Source: Atrichornis clamosus (lineage: Eukaryota; Chordata; Aves; Passeriformes; Menuridae). Taken from it: a stretch of DNA of 64,000 nt. Below are positions 11,171 through 24,670 of this stretch, in pieces. Made by a program: the position numbers and the translations under genes. The DNA is taken from contig WBMZ01010832.1 of the NCBI GenBank assembly GCA_013400975.1, positions 62,001 through 126,000 of the forward strand, in the 5' to 3' direction. The notes beneath the pieces are model-generated. The model was not told the origin of the DNA and ran no database searches. It saw nothing but the letters and a program-made list of their open reading frames with translations. Numbering within the stretch: the first letter of the stretch is position 1; each line of letters starts with the position of its first letter.

Positions 11171-14100
11171 ATTGGTAGAAGAATGAAATGATGCTGTCCT
11201 GCATGGCTTCTGTGTCAGTCTAATTACTGACATAGCACTGGCTGCTTGATGGGAAACAGAGCTGTCCCTACTTCCTACTTTAAAAGAATATGTCCTGCAA
11301 TCTGATTAAACCAGATTATTGCTATTGCCTTCATCCTAAAATCACAGCTGATTTTTACCCTGTTTTTGCCCCTTGGTAGTCTCGCAGGTGGTTGCAGTTT
11401 CTAAGTAATGATTCACAAGTAGTTGGATGGTGTGCCTCTGCAGAAGATAATTCCTCTCAGAAACATACCTCCCATAGAGGGTTTTTTTCAGTTTGTGTTG
11501 GGGCATGCAGTCCAGTAGGGGATGGAATGAGAACGTGTCTTGCTGTTGGGAAGAGTACAAGTATTGCACCCCAGTTTCCTAACTCTTTTTGTTTGACCAC
11601 AAGGGAAAGCTTTGTAAAAAGGTTTATGACAAAACTCCTGTTGACTTCGTCTGAACATCCAGTGGGATAACTGTCACTGGAGAGACTGGAAAAGCACCCA
11701 AGACTGACCACATTATGGAGCAAAAGCTTTAAAGCACTCTCCAAAATTGTAAACAAGTCTGCAGCGCAGTACATAGGACAGATTTATGTTCCCAACCATA
11801 GGCACTTTTTAGGGGGCAGCTGAGAACATCTCTCATCATCATTTCTTATGATGCTTTGGCAAATAGCAACATCTTTCCCTTAGCAGCTACTTAAATATTT
11901 TTTGCTAATGCTCCATCCCAGCAAGATAAAAGGGGTATTTAAATGTGTACAAGAGAGGGATTTAATTTTGTACACATAAGCTTGAATTTTATTTTCTCTT
12001 TGAAGACTCTTAAAGAGCAGCTGTGGAGCGGGTTTTTCTTAATCATTTTTTTTAATTAGGATTTTGAGGACTTCTGTAAGCAGAACAGGAGATGGAGCTA
12101 TTTCCTAGCATGAAACATATTTTGCAGTTCAGTTAAGCACTGGTAGTAGTAGCATGTTGTCCTTGATACAGTTCTTATATTATCATGATTGAAGTTCCCC
12201 TCTAATCTCTCTTTTTTAAAGCTCAGTAGTAGCTGCCAGCACATCAATATGATATTTTATTCAGAATCTGGATTTGTGATTAATGGAATCAATAACCAGC
12301 AATCCTTTGCTTATGTGAGTGAAGTAAGCAGCTCTCAGAGGTGTCAACTGTTTATTTTGAGGTGAAAGAGGTTATTTGCAAGGCTCACAGTTGTGTGTCC
12401 ATTTCAGCTACCAGGCTAAACATGAATTATTCTTGAAATCCTTTTCTGTTTTGTTTCTTACCTTGTTTTACACAAGGTCATATATTTATTCTCAAGTATC
12501 TAAATTAAATTTAAATTTTTTTTTGGTTGGTTTCCTAAGGAAATTAGACTTTTTGAGTCATGTTCCTTGTCTGTGTATCTGTCACAATGCTGCAATTGAC
12601 TTTTGAACCACTGGTCGATTCTAGTGGCATTTGGCAGAGGGGCAGAGGTTTTGAAAACAATTATATTCCTGCAAATGGCACAGAAATTGACAGCTGGGTG
12701 ATGGAGAGAAACCCTGCTAACATTCTTATGGAGGAGAAAGAGTCAGCATTCATCTGTTACCAAGCGTGAGGAAATCCACTCAGAAATGCCCACCTCTTGA
12801 AATACTGGCTTCCTTGGTTTTGCTGTCCCTGGAATGCTTTTTGTTTGTTTATTTTCACTCAAGGCATATAAAAACCAAGCAAAGTAAATATATTTTATTT
12901 TTATGCTAAGAGTTGTAGGGCTGTTTTGGGAGATAAAGCTGATACAGAATCAATAGTTAATTTGGCGGTTTGTTGTTTTTGTTTGTTTGTTTGCTTGGAA
13001 GATGTGCCAAAGAAATAAATCACGCTCTTCACTTCCTGGTTCTGGCAGGAAATGGAAACAGAGTAGTATAAAGAGAGAATGTCATTTCCAGATTGCCTGG
13101 AAGCAGAAAAGCCTAAGAAGTAAGAGAATCTGTGAACATATAGCTATCCTATACCTTCTCTGTTTTTCCTGGGAACAGATGTACAGACCCAGAAATAATT
13201 CTTAGGTTATCTTGAGCCCTTCTTCCAAAGCCCCTGTGGGCTTTACCTGATCTATGAACAAAAGCACAGCAATGCCTAGCACAAGTTTATTTTCCTGTTC
13301 TTGTTGTCACTGTGCTTTACTGCGGGGTGCTCATTGCTCTTGCCAGACATGGAGGGATCTCTTGGCATCGCTACTCTCCTTGTAGCTGCCATCCCCAGTC
13401 ATGCCCCAAATAGCACAACACTGGTGCCTGCCCACAACACGCTTTGGGTCAGCAAGGCAAAGACCTGTAGGTTTGTGGAGTTTGAGACATGGCCTAAGGA
13501 GGTGCTGCTGGTAGGCAGATTTCTCCATCTGCTAGGAAAGGTCAGCCTCATTGGGCAAGGAAGGGTCCTGCCTCCTCTCCTTGGGGAGCAGAGCCAGGAG
13601 ATAAGAAGGGAGGTATTAGTTTACTTCATGTGCATGTGTGGCATAACAGAAAGAACAAAATGCCAAGCACTTCAAAGTAATTTGTTTTCCATTGTGAAAT
13701 ATGGGTTGCTCTTTTTTGTGATTTTCATGTGGTCATCTCAGCTATGAAGTTAGAAATGTTCTGTTTCTTTGGATGTGTCTTTCTTCCTTGCCCATCAATG
13801 CAGAGGCATGTCCTAGCCCTTGATATTTCCCACAGGCTGCCTCACTCACCATTGTGTCTGTTCAGCACCATTCTCAAATCTATTTTCTGCCATTAATTGA
13901 TTCTGGCTACAATACTCCAAACACTTGACAAATGCAACAAGAGTAGTTCACATCTCATCTAACCTAATAAGAAGCAGTCTTTTCATATCCTATAAACTTC
14001 AGTGTCATTAAACTAAAGACCAGTCTACAAACATTACTGGAGGCTTTCTTATTCAATTTGTGGTGGCAACAAATGAGATATTTTTGTATGGAGTTTGGCA

Positions 14101-15929
14101 CTATTCAGGCTTTGCCCGTATAATATAACTAAACCTCTATTTGTTTATCCTGAGCCCATACAACCACCTTTTCAAACGTCTGGCCCATATCCTTTCAAAA
14201 AGAATTTAACCAAAAATATATATGTATAGAGAACAGCTGAAGAGAAAGGATAGTTTTTGAAAACATTTTATAGTTGTGTTTTCTCACAGATCACTTAAAT
14301 GTAGTGTATGAAATATATGCAACTATGGACCTTGTATTTACCAGGAATTTGTTGTTGTTTTGTTGGGGTTGTTATGCCTTGAGTTAATGAGGCATTAACT
14401 TGGGAAGCAGTCCTCAATATGTGGGTAACTTTTTTTTAAAAGCCACCTGAAATTGGTTTGCATAGCAGAGCATGCACAGTTTCAGCGTTATTCATCAGAC
14501 TTAGTTCAGGTAACTGCGAAGAATATTTGAAGAGATGGTTGAGTACATGTTTTCTTGCAAATTCAGTGGGTATTACATAATACAAGAAAAGAGCAAAAAG
14601 CATACAAGCTTTGCTTTTCTCCCAGAGAAGTATTTTCAGTCCTTGCTTCTACCAGTAAAGATGCTGACAGACGCACTTATATTTTGGAAATATTCCCCAG
14701 GTTCTTTGACATACTGTGACACCTGAAATCCTCACAAGTGGTATCATAGAGTAAAAAAAAGAGCATGTACTTTCAGGATATTTTGAGGTCACCTGTTCCT
14801 ATTTCCAGCTTGTAGGGGAAAAATAGTATCTCAGCTAGACAAAAGAGCCAAGACCTTGTTGATCATCCACATTCATCCACATTATCAAGAGTGAAGGTCT
14901 TCAGCTTGCCTGGCCCACGAATGCAAGAAAACACCTGATTGAGAGCAGAGCTCTTCCTGCTGTTACTATACTGCATAAGAGCAGATAAACATTAGAAACA
15001 GTCTGTACTCTTACAGTGGGCACAGGAGATTTGGCAGGTGTTCACATGTGTTCTGGAAGCATATTATATTGTTACTGGTGAAGGAAGTCACAAAAGCCAG
15101 AAGAAGTGGAAACTGTCAAATTTCTGTTGTACTATCTTAATACCTTGGGTTTTTTCTCCTTAGCTGGTCCTCTTTTTGTTAGATATTCCTGTTTTGGCAA
15201 ATACTTTATTTCTCAAGACAGCTGAACTGTATGATGCAAGGATTGATGAGAGACAGAGGTCTACTTATGCTAAGGAAACATAAATAAGCCTAAAATAAGA
15301 AAGATCATATAGCTCTTCAAGAGGCTGCCCATCTCCCCTGAAGTAAAATTTTTCCTGTGAATCTTAGAGTTGCCAGGCTAAAGCACAGAAGCTCAGTATT
15401 TTATTAGAGTTACGGTCTTAATGTGGAAACAAGAACATGAGTGAAATGATGCAGATTTCCTTGCCTCATGCTCTCAGCCTAGTTTTCCACAAAAGCTTGG
15501 TTCTGGTAGGTTTTCTTCATTCTTTAAAGCAGAATAACTTTTCTCCCACTATGATGGTAAATATGCCCCATTGACAAACATGTATCTGTTAATCAGTGGC
15601 ATTACTACAGCTCAAAACCAAAATCAGTTTAAGCAATTTCTGAAATCAAACTGATATTTTAAGTCTTGAACTCAAATGGGACAAAATATGAAAACTTCAC
15701 AGCTGTGCTGTAACTGAACTCAGAACTTGTAATGCTGCCTCCTTGACTGAAATGTTCAATTGCCCCAGCTGCTGGGGGACAGCACCATCTTTCAAGCTTC
15801 TATGTACTTAGCTGTAGCATACAGCAAATTTAATTTTCTTACCTCCTCATCAACACAGTCAGCAAGTCCCCTGCCATTAAACATTTTCATCAAGTGAAAA
15901 CACTAACATACAGGGATCAAATTACTTCT
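11171..15929. other. Long stretch without recognised gene
   Basis: No gene was recognised. Frames up to 148 codons occur (13301-13747, plus) but show no domain, and a minus-strand frame overlaps them. A 12640-12770 plus-strand frame looks mildly protein-like but lacks convincing splice sites. A direct duplication of a 10-base word is present at 14863-14882. No repeat family was identified by eye. Confidence 0.5.
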
Positions 15930-16130
15930 CAGTCTTCACTTTGATAGGCTGAATAGATTAAACCCCTTAATCTGCAAAATAGCACTTCTGCAGTCCTCTT
16001 TTGCTCTCTTTCTTATTTCCACATTCTCCAGTGTGGACACCAAACCAAAATAATCTAGTGCTCTGTACTTCAGCCAGACTACTTCCTTTACTGGTGACAT
16101 GAGATAAAGATATCAGTAGATGGTACTGCT
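15930..16130 (-). repeat. Worn CR1-type LINE fragment, antisense
   Basis: The plus strand follows the reverse complement of CR1/L3-type LINE ORF2 (the C-terminal RT region): 'aggctgaatagattaa' corresponds to the usual 'agactgaacagattaa', then 'cagtcctct', a counterpart of 'tttccacattcttc', 'gtggacacc' for 'tgggcacca', and a tail resembling 'acctccctttactcc'. Matches are ordered but imperfect, so this is an old copy, clearly more diverged than the CR1 elements at 22.8 and 62.3 kb. No reading frame survives. Ends are uncertain. Confidence 0.4.
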
Positions 16131-17994
16131 TTTCAGTTTGTATTTCTGAGTCACATTATTTGGGATAAATTTTCTGTTTAAAAACCAAGGGAAAATGAAA
16201 TTCATTGAATGAATGTGTTCCTTTAAAACAGGTCAGTGCAAAGGTATAGAAAAGGGGGAGGAACAACAAATGCAACCAGAAAGTTTAAATGTAAATTTCA
16301 TTTTTTAGTAACAGAATTGGTAGCTACAAAAAGTTCAAGTATGTTCCCTAGTGGCCCCTGAGAATGCCAGTAGTGCTGTATGGGGTTTGTCATCGGTTCC
16401 GTATTCAAATAATTAGTAATAGGCAATGTTATTTTATTAAGGATCTGTGGATTCTGATTCTTAAAACAGTTGTGTTACTTAATCCTTATTTTGAAAACTA
16501 TTACTGTGAGTTGATGTTTCTTTCCTCGAAGGGAGATCAACAGAGGTTTTCAGAGCATGCTTCCAATGAATTCACAGTTAATTATAGTGGGGTTTGCTCT
16601 TTCACTGTATTTGCTAGACACGCTAGTAGAGTAGTATTTAGTTCTTCCAAGAAGTGTATAAGCTTGACCTAATATCTATTTTCACGTCTTCTGATATATT
16701 TCAGATTATTTTTCCTGAAGTGTTGCATTGAAGGGAGAGGCTACTATTTGTTTCCAATTAGTACCTCCATATTCAAATATGGCATACATCTTTCAAGCCT
16801 CTGTCACTTGAATCAAACTATTTCCTCAGCACTCTTCTGTACTACTTCCACCTACTCACAAATTAAATTAATCTGTGCTTCCTCTTGTCACTAATTAAAC
16901 TCCCCCTCTTTTTCAGATGAACAGTCTTTTATGCTTATCATCATGTCTGGGTTTCTACCTTTCAAGTCTTTCATAACATCTGTTTTATAATTACTGTCTC
17001 ATTTGATAGTAAAATAGCTGTTAGTAGAGGTATCACTACTGCCTGGCTGATAGTTATCTCCATGGCTTCTCCTGCTACCCATCACAGCCACAAATATCTT
17101 ATTAGTTTGTGGTTTCCTCACTTCCCACCTCTTCCCCCGCCCCGCAGTATTATAGGAACTGTCAGTCACACAGCAAATGAATGCTGCAGGAAATCCACAG
17201 TGCCTTCTCGGATAATCCAGCACTATAATTTCCTCATCTACATCTAGTACTGTTAAAAAACCAACAAACAGTATGCAGTGTTCTCAAGCCTGCTTTAGTC
17301 TTGTGACTAGCCTGAGAGGGCTTTTCACTGAAGGACCATTTACTGCCTGGTGCTGTGATGTAGTCTGAGTGGCTTTGACAACGAGAGGTTTTGTGGCTCT
17401 GAAACTTAACAGAAGTAAAAAGTCTACAAAAAAACGGTTCTGGGAGGAGGTCTCTGAGTCGGGAGGGAGCCTTTTAAGGTTCTCTGTTGAACAAAAAATT
17501 AACTCACCCAATATTTGAAAGATTTTTTGAGATACTGAGTCAATATGCCTCTAGAAAGCTTACTATTTCTTTCCTGTAACACATCAGCATGTCAATGACA
17601 GGTAACAGTAATAAGCTTTGAATTTAGAGGTCTTCACTTCCAGTGTGGATGGTGGTGTGTAACCATTCTTCTCTTCTTTAGTAGGCCTGCTTTTAAATAT
17701 TACAGCACACCATCCTTGCATGGGTGTCCTTTAGGTATGTGAGTTTGTTTTCCTCTGACACTGCAGAAAAGCAGTTTAGATTTAGACAATGCATTCATGA
17801 GATGTGAGCGAACTTGAAATTGTCTTCATTAGTGCAATACTCTGTAATTATCTTTTTCCCATTGCCAGCATTTGACTAACAATATTTCAAATTTGAGTTT
17901 CCCTTTCCACCTCCTGCAAAACCCTTAGAGCTGATTCTCTGATGTCACACTTTTTGCTGCACCTGCAGACACAGGGCAAAGGGAAACACTGTAG
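16131..17994. other. Unique non-coding stretch, nothing recognised
   Basis: The sequence is A+T-rich with several pyrimidine-rich runs. An open frame of 102 codons (16364-16672, plus) has no domain or splice context. No repeat family recognised. Confidence 0.5.
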
Positions 17995-18400
17995 GATTTG
18001 TCCAGACAAGAACAAGTTTGCAACACTTTCAAGTTGTAAATTGTTATGTTTTGTCATTTCCTTAAAAATTAGCTAAGGCTATTAAAGGCCCAAGCTATCC
18101 CTAATTACATGTGAAGAAACAAGTCCTAACTGTATTGGTAGTGAATGCAACATTATGTCTTAAAGAGCTTGCACTGCCACCAGACGTTTCTCTGTCACAA
18201 TTATTCTAACTAAAATTATCCTAATAGTGGATTGGCTACTTCAGTAAGTTGCTAATTATTTCATATTTATTTTAAAAGGGCATATTAGTTTTTCTTTCTG
18301 TGTTTTCCCATGTTCACCAGGCTTGATTGAAAATATTAAAGCTTTTTCTATAAAAAGATCCTTAACTGGGTTGCACTGTGCCAATTAGTAGAGATTTGAA
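17995..18400. other. Candidate conserved non-coding element
   Basis: Repeat-free AT-rich block with several homeodomain-type cores (for example TAATTAC at 18102-18108 and CTAATTATTTC near 18253-18263), AAATTAGCTAAGG near 18065, and no open frame. The word composition resembles vertebrate developmental enhancers. Conservation is inferred from texture only and limits are approximate. Confidence 0.25.
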
Positions 18401-19978
18401 AGTAAGTTCCTTGCATTGCTGTGCTCCTCACAATTTCAGGAGGCAATGATAATCACGCATTTGTATCATGTGGGTACCATGTAGCAGATGATGTATTGGG
18501 GTTCTGAACAGCAGCTAATTTCCTTTTTGTGGTTCCTGATATGCCGTTGCCAACAGTACAAGATTAAATCCATTTCCTTGGTCAGCTTCTTACAGCTATA
18601 GAGAACATTTTCACCTGAAAAGTAATCCTTGTGGAGAGACAGCTGGTTTCTCTCAGAGCTTTTCATGAAACAAAGCTGATGCCCAGACTGCCTGAAAGGC
18701 TAATGGTGCTCTGGGAAGCAGACTACTTCAGATCCTGCAAAGATATATGAAGGTGAGGGTCTGACTGTGATTATGTACGATGCACAAAAAAAATGCCCAG
18801 TGTTTCACACCATTTGTGTAGTGGAATTGCTTGAGTGTGCACAAGTGCCATACGGAAAAATGATCATTGTTCACCAACACTTCGAGTAAAGCAAAACTGA
18901 GTTCCAGACCTGCAGTTTTACTGTTCAGAGGATTGACTTCTCCCTACTCCCTCCCAAAAGGGCAATTCTACCAGGGTTCATTGGTGTAACTCTGGCATTG
19001 ATGTAGCCTAGATACTAGTGGTAGTCCTAAAAAACACAACTTTTAGTTGGATGGTAACCTATGGTTTTAAGGGAGCTGCCTAAACTATTACAGGGAAATT
19101 AAAATATCTGTGTATGCACACACACACACAAGCATTATTGCTGGAGCTGTATTCACAGTCAGTGGAGATCACCTAGAGGTAATTGTTATTCTCGTTGCTG
19201 TTTCAACTAAATTAATTTTGTGCTGGTATTGGTCAGTCCTCTGTCATTTATTGTAGAAAAAAGGAATGGGGAACTGGGATATCACATGCTGTGGCTTGTG
19301 TTTTGCTTTGAGGGGGCTTTTATCCCTTTAAAAATGTGCTGCTCCTCAGAGCAACTTGCATGGGCTTTTTGAGGAGAAAATGTTCCTTGTGTTATTTCTT
19401 TCCTGTCTCTTTCCCTTCACTAGCACTCAAAGAAAAGCCAGAGGCAGGATTGTGGAAAAAATAGCTGCTACTGAAAAAAACAGTGTGATTAGAGTGCTGG
19501 ATGCTTTCCTGTTAGCGTGGAGTGAGAAACAAACTTGTTAGCAGAACTCAGGCTGTCAGGCCAACCGCTTGCCATTTATCCTGGGTATTCATAGGCAGAA
19601 GATGTGGATGCATGTTGCCTTCCAAAAAACAAGCAAACATCAGCTTCCGTGTATAACTTCCAGGCTATAAATCTTCACTAAAAGAAGAAGCCTTGTCACT
19701 AAACCTAAGTAGTTCACATTATTCAACTGAACTAGCAAAATTTGTAATAACTAATGGTGAAATAGTATCTATGTAAAAATCAACAAAGTAAGCAAATTAG
19801 TTTCAGTGCTTGATTAGTTGTAACACCAGGCTAATATGGCAGAATAATCAATCCTTGTTTACCGTTGTGTATAAATCTCACTAGGAAACCTTATTACAGT
19901 CAGTCAATCCTCTAATTAGACTCTAGAAGAGTATCCTCTTCCGTCTTCAAAGGAGTTGTCATGATCTTGTCAGGATCA
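18401..19978. other. Unique non-coding stretch with a short CA repeat
   Basis: No gene or repeat family recognised. A (CA)7 microsatellite lies at 19117-19130. Other sequence is ordinary A+T-rich DNA. Confidence 0.5.
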
Positions 19979-20031
19979 GTTATCTTAAATTATGTTATAA
20001 CCTTAGAAAAAAAAAACCAATTTAAGATAAC
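19979..20031. repeat. 13-bp perfect inverted repeat
   Basis: The arm GTTATCTTAAATT (19979-19991) is matched exactly by its reverse complement at 20019-20031, separated by 27 bases that include a run of ten A (20007-20016). This could form a stem-loop on either strand. No terminal-repeat transposon, tRNA or microRNA precursor structure could be recognised around it, and the arms are too short to call a hairpin RNA gene. Confidence 0.7.
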
Positions 20032-21872
20032 CATAAAAACATCTTAAAAATATGCAGGCATAATAAAAACACTGGCTTAATATTCAACTGCCAACTAAAA
20101 AAGCCACCAGACTGTAACACACGTTAGCTATTCTGTGTACTAAAGACAATGATCTTACTGATTTTGGCAAGCAAGGAAATTCAGAATCATATATTTTTGA
20201 ACAGTAAGACAGACAGCTTTAAATCTTGATAGAGAACATTTCTCTATTAAACATGGCAAGATGAAACTAATAAGCACTAAAAAATGTTCAGTTCTGTAGA
20301 TTTGCATGCTCTCCAAGTATTTCCCTCACAGCACTCAATTTGTTTGCAATTGTAAAATATGTTGCAATTTCCTTTTGGCTTTTTAAAAAATAATATCTAG
20401 ATATTTAGTGTCTCATTATGTCTTGTATTCCTGACAAATGAGGAGCTTTATTTTTCCTTCTCAAATCCTCCTTTTAATACAGGAATTTAGAATAGTATTT
20501 TGCATTGTCTAAAATTATGTATGTATGTAAAAATAGTAGTTATGAAACACTACTTTTATAATTATCTGGATAATTATTATGGATAATTCAAAAGAACAAG
20601 CACACTCATAAAACCTTCAGTAAGAGTTTCAAATGCTTTTCCTATAGGTAGGACATGAAACAACAGATTTAATATCATACTGAGTATTTTTCCTTGCACT
20701 TTGAGGGAGGGTTCCTGTGAAATACATGCTCTTATCATAGTATATGATTATGATATAACTCTAGGTGTTAATTAGATCCACGTTAGCTGAGCAATTATTT
20801 CAAGCACCTGGCAAATGTGTTGAAAATCAATTAGTCTTGTATTGAACATGTACTGACAATTTGTATTGTACTATGAATTTCTTCAGTGACATGAAAGTTT
20901 CATGACCGGCAAAGGTCTGCCATTTCTCAAAATCGAGTAGAGCTTGTTGTACCTAAATTTCATGTAGGCAAGAGCTGAAACTGGTATTATTTTTGGTTTA
21001 GCAGAGGGCTATAATCAAGACAATCTTAACGAGACCTGGAGTCTCCAAATTCATTGATGAGATATTTGATTCAACCTGTATTTATCCCTTCCCTCTGTGA
21101 GTAGTGCAGTGAGTTGTAATTTTGAAAACCACGTGTAAAATATGGAAGAAATTTCTATTTTGAGGGCATTTTGCACAGACTTGCTCACAAGTGTAATCTT
21201 GGAGAAGTTCTGGGCTGCTGAATTGCAGCAGCAAGCAGAATGAAAAAGCACTTCTTCCTGTTTCCTCCAAAATACCATGTGTGAGAAATCATAGTGGGGG
21301 GAAAATAGCTGCCACAAAATGTTACAATATTTTTGTCAGACATATTGCGTTTGTACTGCGTGTGTTCTCTAATTTTAAAACTATGCAAAGTGCCTGTGTG
21401 ACAACATTATTTCCTGCTTTACATATAGAATTTGGTAAAGACTAGGTATTTCCTTTCTTGCATCTTACAGCTGGAATCATAAAGATATCAGAAGTGACTG
21501 CTTAGACATAAGTCATAGGGATGGAATGCACATTCGATATTTCTAGCTTCCGATAAAGACTGGAATTTATTTAACTTCAGAATCTAAAAGGAACCTCAAA
21601 AGTTTCCATGTGAAACTAAGTTACTTGAAATAATCCTGAGGAATTGTTGCACTTTGATCAGCTGCAATGAAATGTTGGATTTTGACTTTTCATCATATTC
21701 CTTTACAGGTATATGCTGTCATGTTTCGTTTTCCAGAAAGTTTTAATTTACTGATAATTTTGGAGGTTGCGGTTAGAAGTGGAGGACTTTTGATAAGAAT
21801 TTTTTTATAATATCTGGCCTTGGTTTTTGCCTCTCTCTTTTGATTGCAAATTTGTGTCACTTCTGGTGCAAG
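20032..21872. other. A+T-rich non-coding stretch
   Basis: Very A+T-rich, with repeated GGATAATT-type words near 20565-20588. No open frame of note except short minus-strand frames at 21051-21388 that lack domains. No repeat family recognised. Confidence 0.5.
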
Positions 21873-21956
21873 CCCTGTGAAAGGACTATGTGGAGGGAAC
21901 TCAGATATAATGTGCGATGTGCACCATCCGTGGCTGGAATTAATGATAACGTTCAG
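21873..21956 (+). other. Weak exon-like stretch
   Basis: Twenty-eight open codons (PCERTMWREL...INDNVQ) lie between a GCAAG acceptor-like end (AG at 21871-21872) and a consensus-quality donor CAG|GTAGGT (GT at 21957). The length is a multiple of three. The pyrimidine tract is poor and the protein is not recognised, so a chance match is the more likely explanation. Confidence 0.12.
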
Positions 21957-22799
21957 GTAGGTTTAACATGCACCTTTTTAACTTTCTCTGCACCTGTATT
22001 ACATCTTGATGTGTCTGATCAGCCTTGGAAAGTGATAGATAAATTAGGAAGGCGGTAGGTGAAGGAGGAGAACAGTCCCCCAGCTGGCATAAACCTGCAT
22101 TAACTCATTCGTCATAATTCTTAGACTTCACAACCATGACATCAATTTATCTAGCTGAGTACCTAAGCCTTAATTTAAAAGATTGCAGTGTTTTTAGCAA
22201 AGTTGTGATGATTTATTCCTATTTTAAATCTGCACTCTGCAACAATGCATGCCTGATCTTATCTTAAGATGCACACAGAAACTTGTTTGAAAGGAAATAG
22301 AGCTGCTGCTGTACATTTGATGTGTAGTGACTGCAGAGAAGAGAGAAAGAGCACGAAAACCTCAGTCAGTATCTCAGTGTGTATCCTCCTCTCTATTCAT
22401 AGACGCATTTTTCTCAACTACATCTCTAACACTACAACTCTGTGTCAATTCAGCCCACTTTTGCACTAAACTTCTGTCATATTTTCTGCTTTCCTTGGAA
22501 TCAATGCTACTTGTGGATGATTAGAATAATAACTGATTGTATTGGTCCAGTGTGGCAAACAGTATTGGAGGTGTTGTGGTGTGATGGTGTGACTGGATTT
22601 TTATGGATGTGGAGGACTGACCAGACCTCGTTCAGACCTGTTTTACTCAACACATCTCTGCCTTTCGTCTCTGCTTCCCTACACCACTAATGAGGCCTGA
22701 GTATGCCTCCTCTTGAATTGCTAGTTGCACTGATGTGGACTGGTATTAAATTGAATACCATTAAATTGCCATTAAATTGAATCATTATTTATTTTCACC
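21957..22799. other. Non-coding stretch before the CR1 element
   Basis: No gene recognised. It contains a short imperfect triplicated word, described separately, just before the CR1 insertion begins. Confidence 0.5.
22743..22782. repeat. Short imperfect tandem repeat (ATTAAATTG word, three copies)
   Basis: The word ATTAAATTG occurs three times between 22745 and 22780, spaced by a few bases (…GAATACC…CC…GAAT). It probably reflects local slippage. It sits about 30 bases upstream of the recognisable start of the CR1 element. Confidence 0.75.
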
Positions 22800-23069
22800 A
22801 ACGATCAGGCCTTGAATATGCTGAGCTTGGTCTACTGTGGCCTGATGGGATGCATCTTCCTCAGAGGGGAAAAAGGGCTTTAGCTGCAGAGTTAGTGGGG
22901 CTCATCAGTAAATCTTTAAACTGGAACAGAAGGGGGAAAGGGACAAACCCAGGCTTGCCAGTGACAAGCATTGGGATGGCATTCCAAAACTTGAAGAACT
23001 GAGTGCCAGTAGAAACCCTCAATCTGCTCCATGAGGTATCAGCTACAGTAAACCGCATCTGAAATGTTT

Positions 23070-24670
23070 CTATACCAAAGCACACAGCATGAGGAACAAG
23101 CAAGAGGAGCTCAAAGCTTCATCCCAGTCTCGGAGATTTGACATCATTAGTATAAGTGAAACCTGGTGGGATGAGCTCTGTGACTGGAGTGCCATGTGGC
23201 ATGGATGCAGGTTCTTCAGGAGAGATAGGCGGGGGTGGGGGGTGTTGTATGTAATGGGGGGGCTGGAATGTATGGAGCTTACCTGTAGGGAGTTTACAGC
23301 TGGCAGTGACATGGCTGAGAGACTCTGAGTGAGGATTAAGGGGCAAACTAATAATGCAGATGTCATTGTGTGAGTCTACTATAGACCACCTAGCCAGGAT
23401 GATGATGAATTATTCTTCAAGGAACTAAGAGAGCTTCAAATAAACTGTCCATGTCCTTATGCGGGACTTCAGATGTTAAGTAGAAGAATTACCCATCTGG
23501 CACAAACAGATCCAGAGGATTTCTAAAACACTTGGATGACAACATTATGGTACAGATACTACAGGAGCCAACTAGGAACAATGCTCTCCTTGATTTGTTC
23601 CTGATTAACAGAGAGGGTCTCATGAGTGAGGTGCAGATTGGCAGCTGTCTTGGCCACACAGACCAGGAAGAAACTGAGTTTGAAATCTCTGTTGACAGAA
23701 TGAAAAGAGTCAGCAAACTTCAACCTTGGATATGAGTAGAGCAGACTTCATGCTGTTCAGGGACCTAGTGAGTGAGGTCCCCTGAGAAAATGCTTTTGAG
23801 GGTGCTGAAGTCCATCAGTACTGGTCGCTTGTTAAGCAGCCCCTCCTAAGGGAACAGGATCAGGCGATTCCAAAGAGTCAAGCAGACAAGGCAGAAGGTC
23901 AGTTTTACTGAGCTGGGATCTTCTATTGGAGATAAGGCAAATAAATTAAGGTATATGCCCAGTGGTATCAAGGTCAGGTCAGGTGAGGGAGGAATACAGA
24001 GATGCTGCTTGCCACTGTAGGGAGAAAATTCATGTGGCCAAAGCTCAACTGGAGTTGAAGCTAGTTAGAACTGTGGGGGACAATAAAAAATGTTTTTTCA
24101 AATACATTAATGGCAAAAGGCAGTATAAAAATAAGCAATTATAACCAATTACAGGACAAGGGGAGTCACCTCAGAGACAGGGACATGGACAAGGCAGAGG
24201 TGTTTAATGTTTTCTTTGCCTCTGTTGTCAATACTGGTGATGGACCAAGGGGGTCTCAGTGCCCTGAGCTGGAAGACCATGACTACAGAAAAGATAAACT
24301 CACAGTTAACTCTGAACTTGTTCAGGATCTGCTGCTGCAGCTGGATCCCTAAAAGTCCATGGGGCCTGATGGGATTCATCTGAGAATAGTCAAACAGCTG
24401 GCTGATGTCATTGCAGGGACTCCATCAAAGACTTTTGAACAGTCTTGGGATTCTGGAGTTGACTGGAAGCTGGCTAACATTGTCCCAATTTTCAAGAAGG
24501 TCAAGAAGGATGACCCTGGTAACTATAGGCCTGTCAGTCTCACATCACTGACTGGTAAAATTATGGAGAAAATCACTCTGGGAGATATTGAAAAACAACT
24601 GAAGAACAATGCAGTCATTTGTCACGGCCAGCATGGCTTCATGAGGGGAAAGTCCTGCTTGTCAAATTAA
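23070..24670 (+). pseudogene. CR1 ORF2 remnant: endonuclease and RT N-terminal region
   Basis: Broken CR1 ORF2. The 5' part (23089-23328) opens with MRNKQEELKA and contains ISETWWDE, the SETWW signature of CR1 endonucleases. The next pieces (23532-23735) carry an EPTRNNALLDLFLINREGL segment followed by SCLGHTDQEETEF, the endonuclease C-terminal GHSDH-like block. Fragment 23962-24144 carries HCREKIHVAKAQLELKL, and 24110-24352 matches the linker to RT. The longest intact part, 24359-24670 (103 codons), reads MGPDGIHLR...DWKLANIVPIFKK...YRPVSLTS...GQHGFMRGKSC, i.e. RT fingers motifs. Stops and frameshifts separate these parts. Function is lost. Confidence 0.9.

Noticed and set aside
12560..12769. 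Protein-like 69-codon frame near 12.7 kb
   Set aside because: Composition is mildly protein-like but no adequate acceptor or donor flanks it and no family is recognised.
13301..13747. 148-codon plus-strand frame
   Set aside because: No recognisable domain, starts at an arbitrary ATG, minus-strand frame overlaps, no splice sites.
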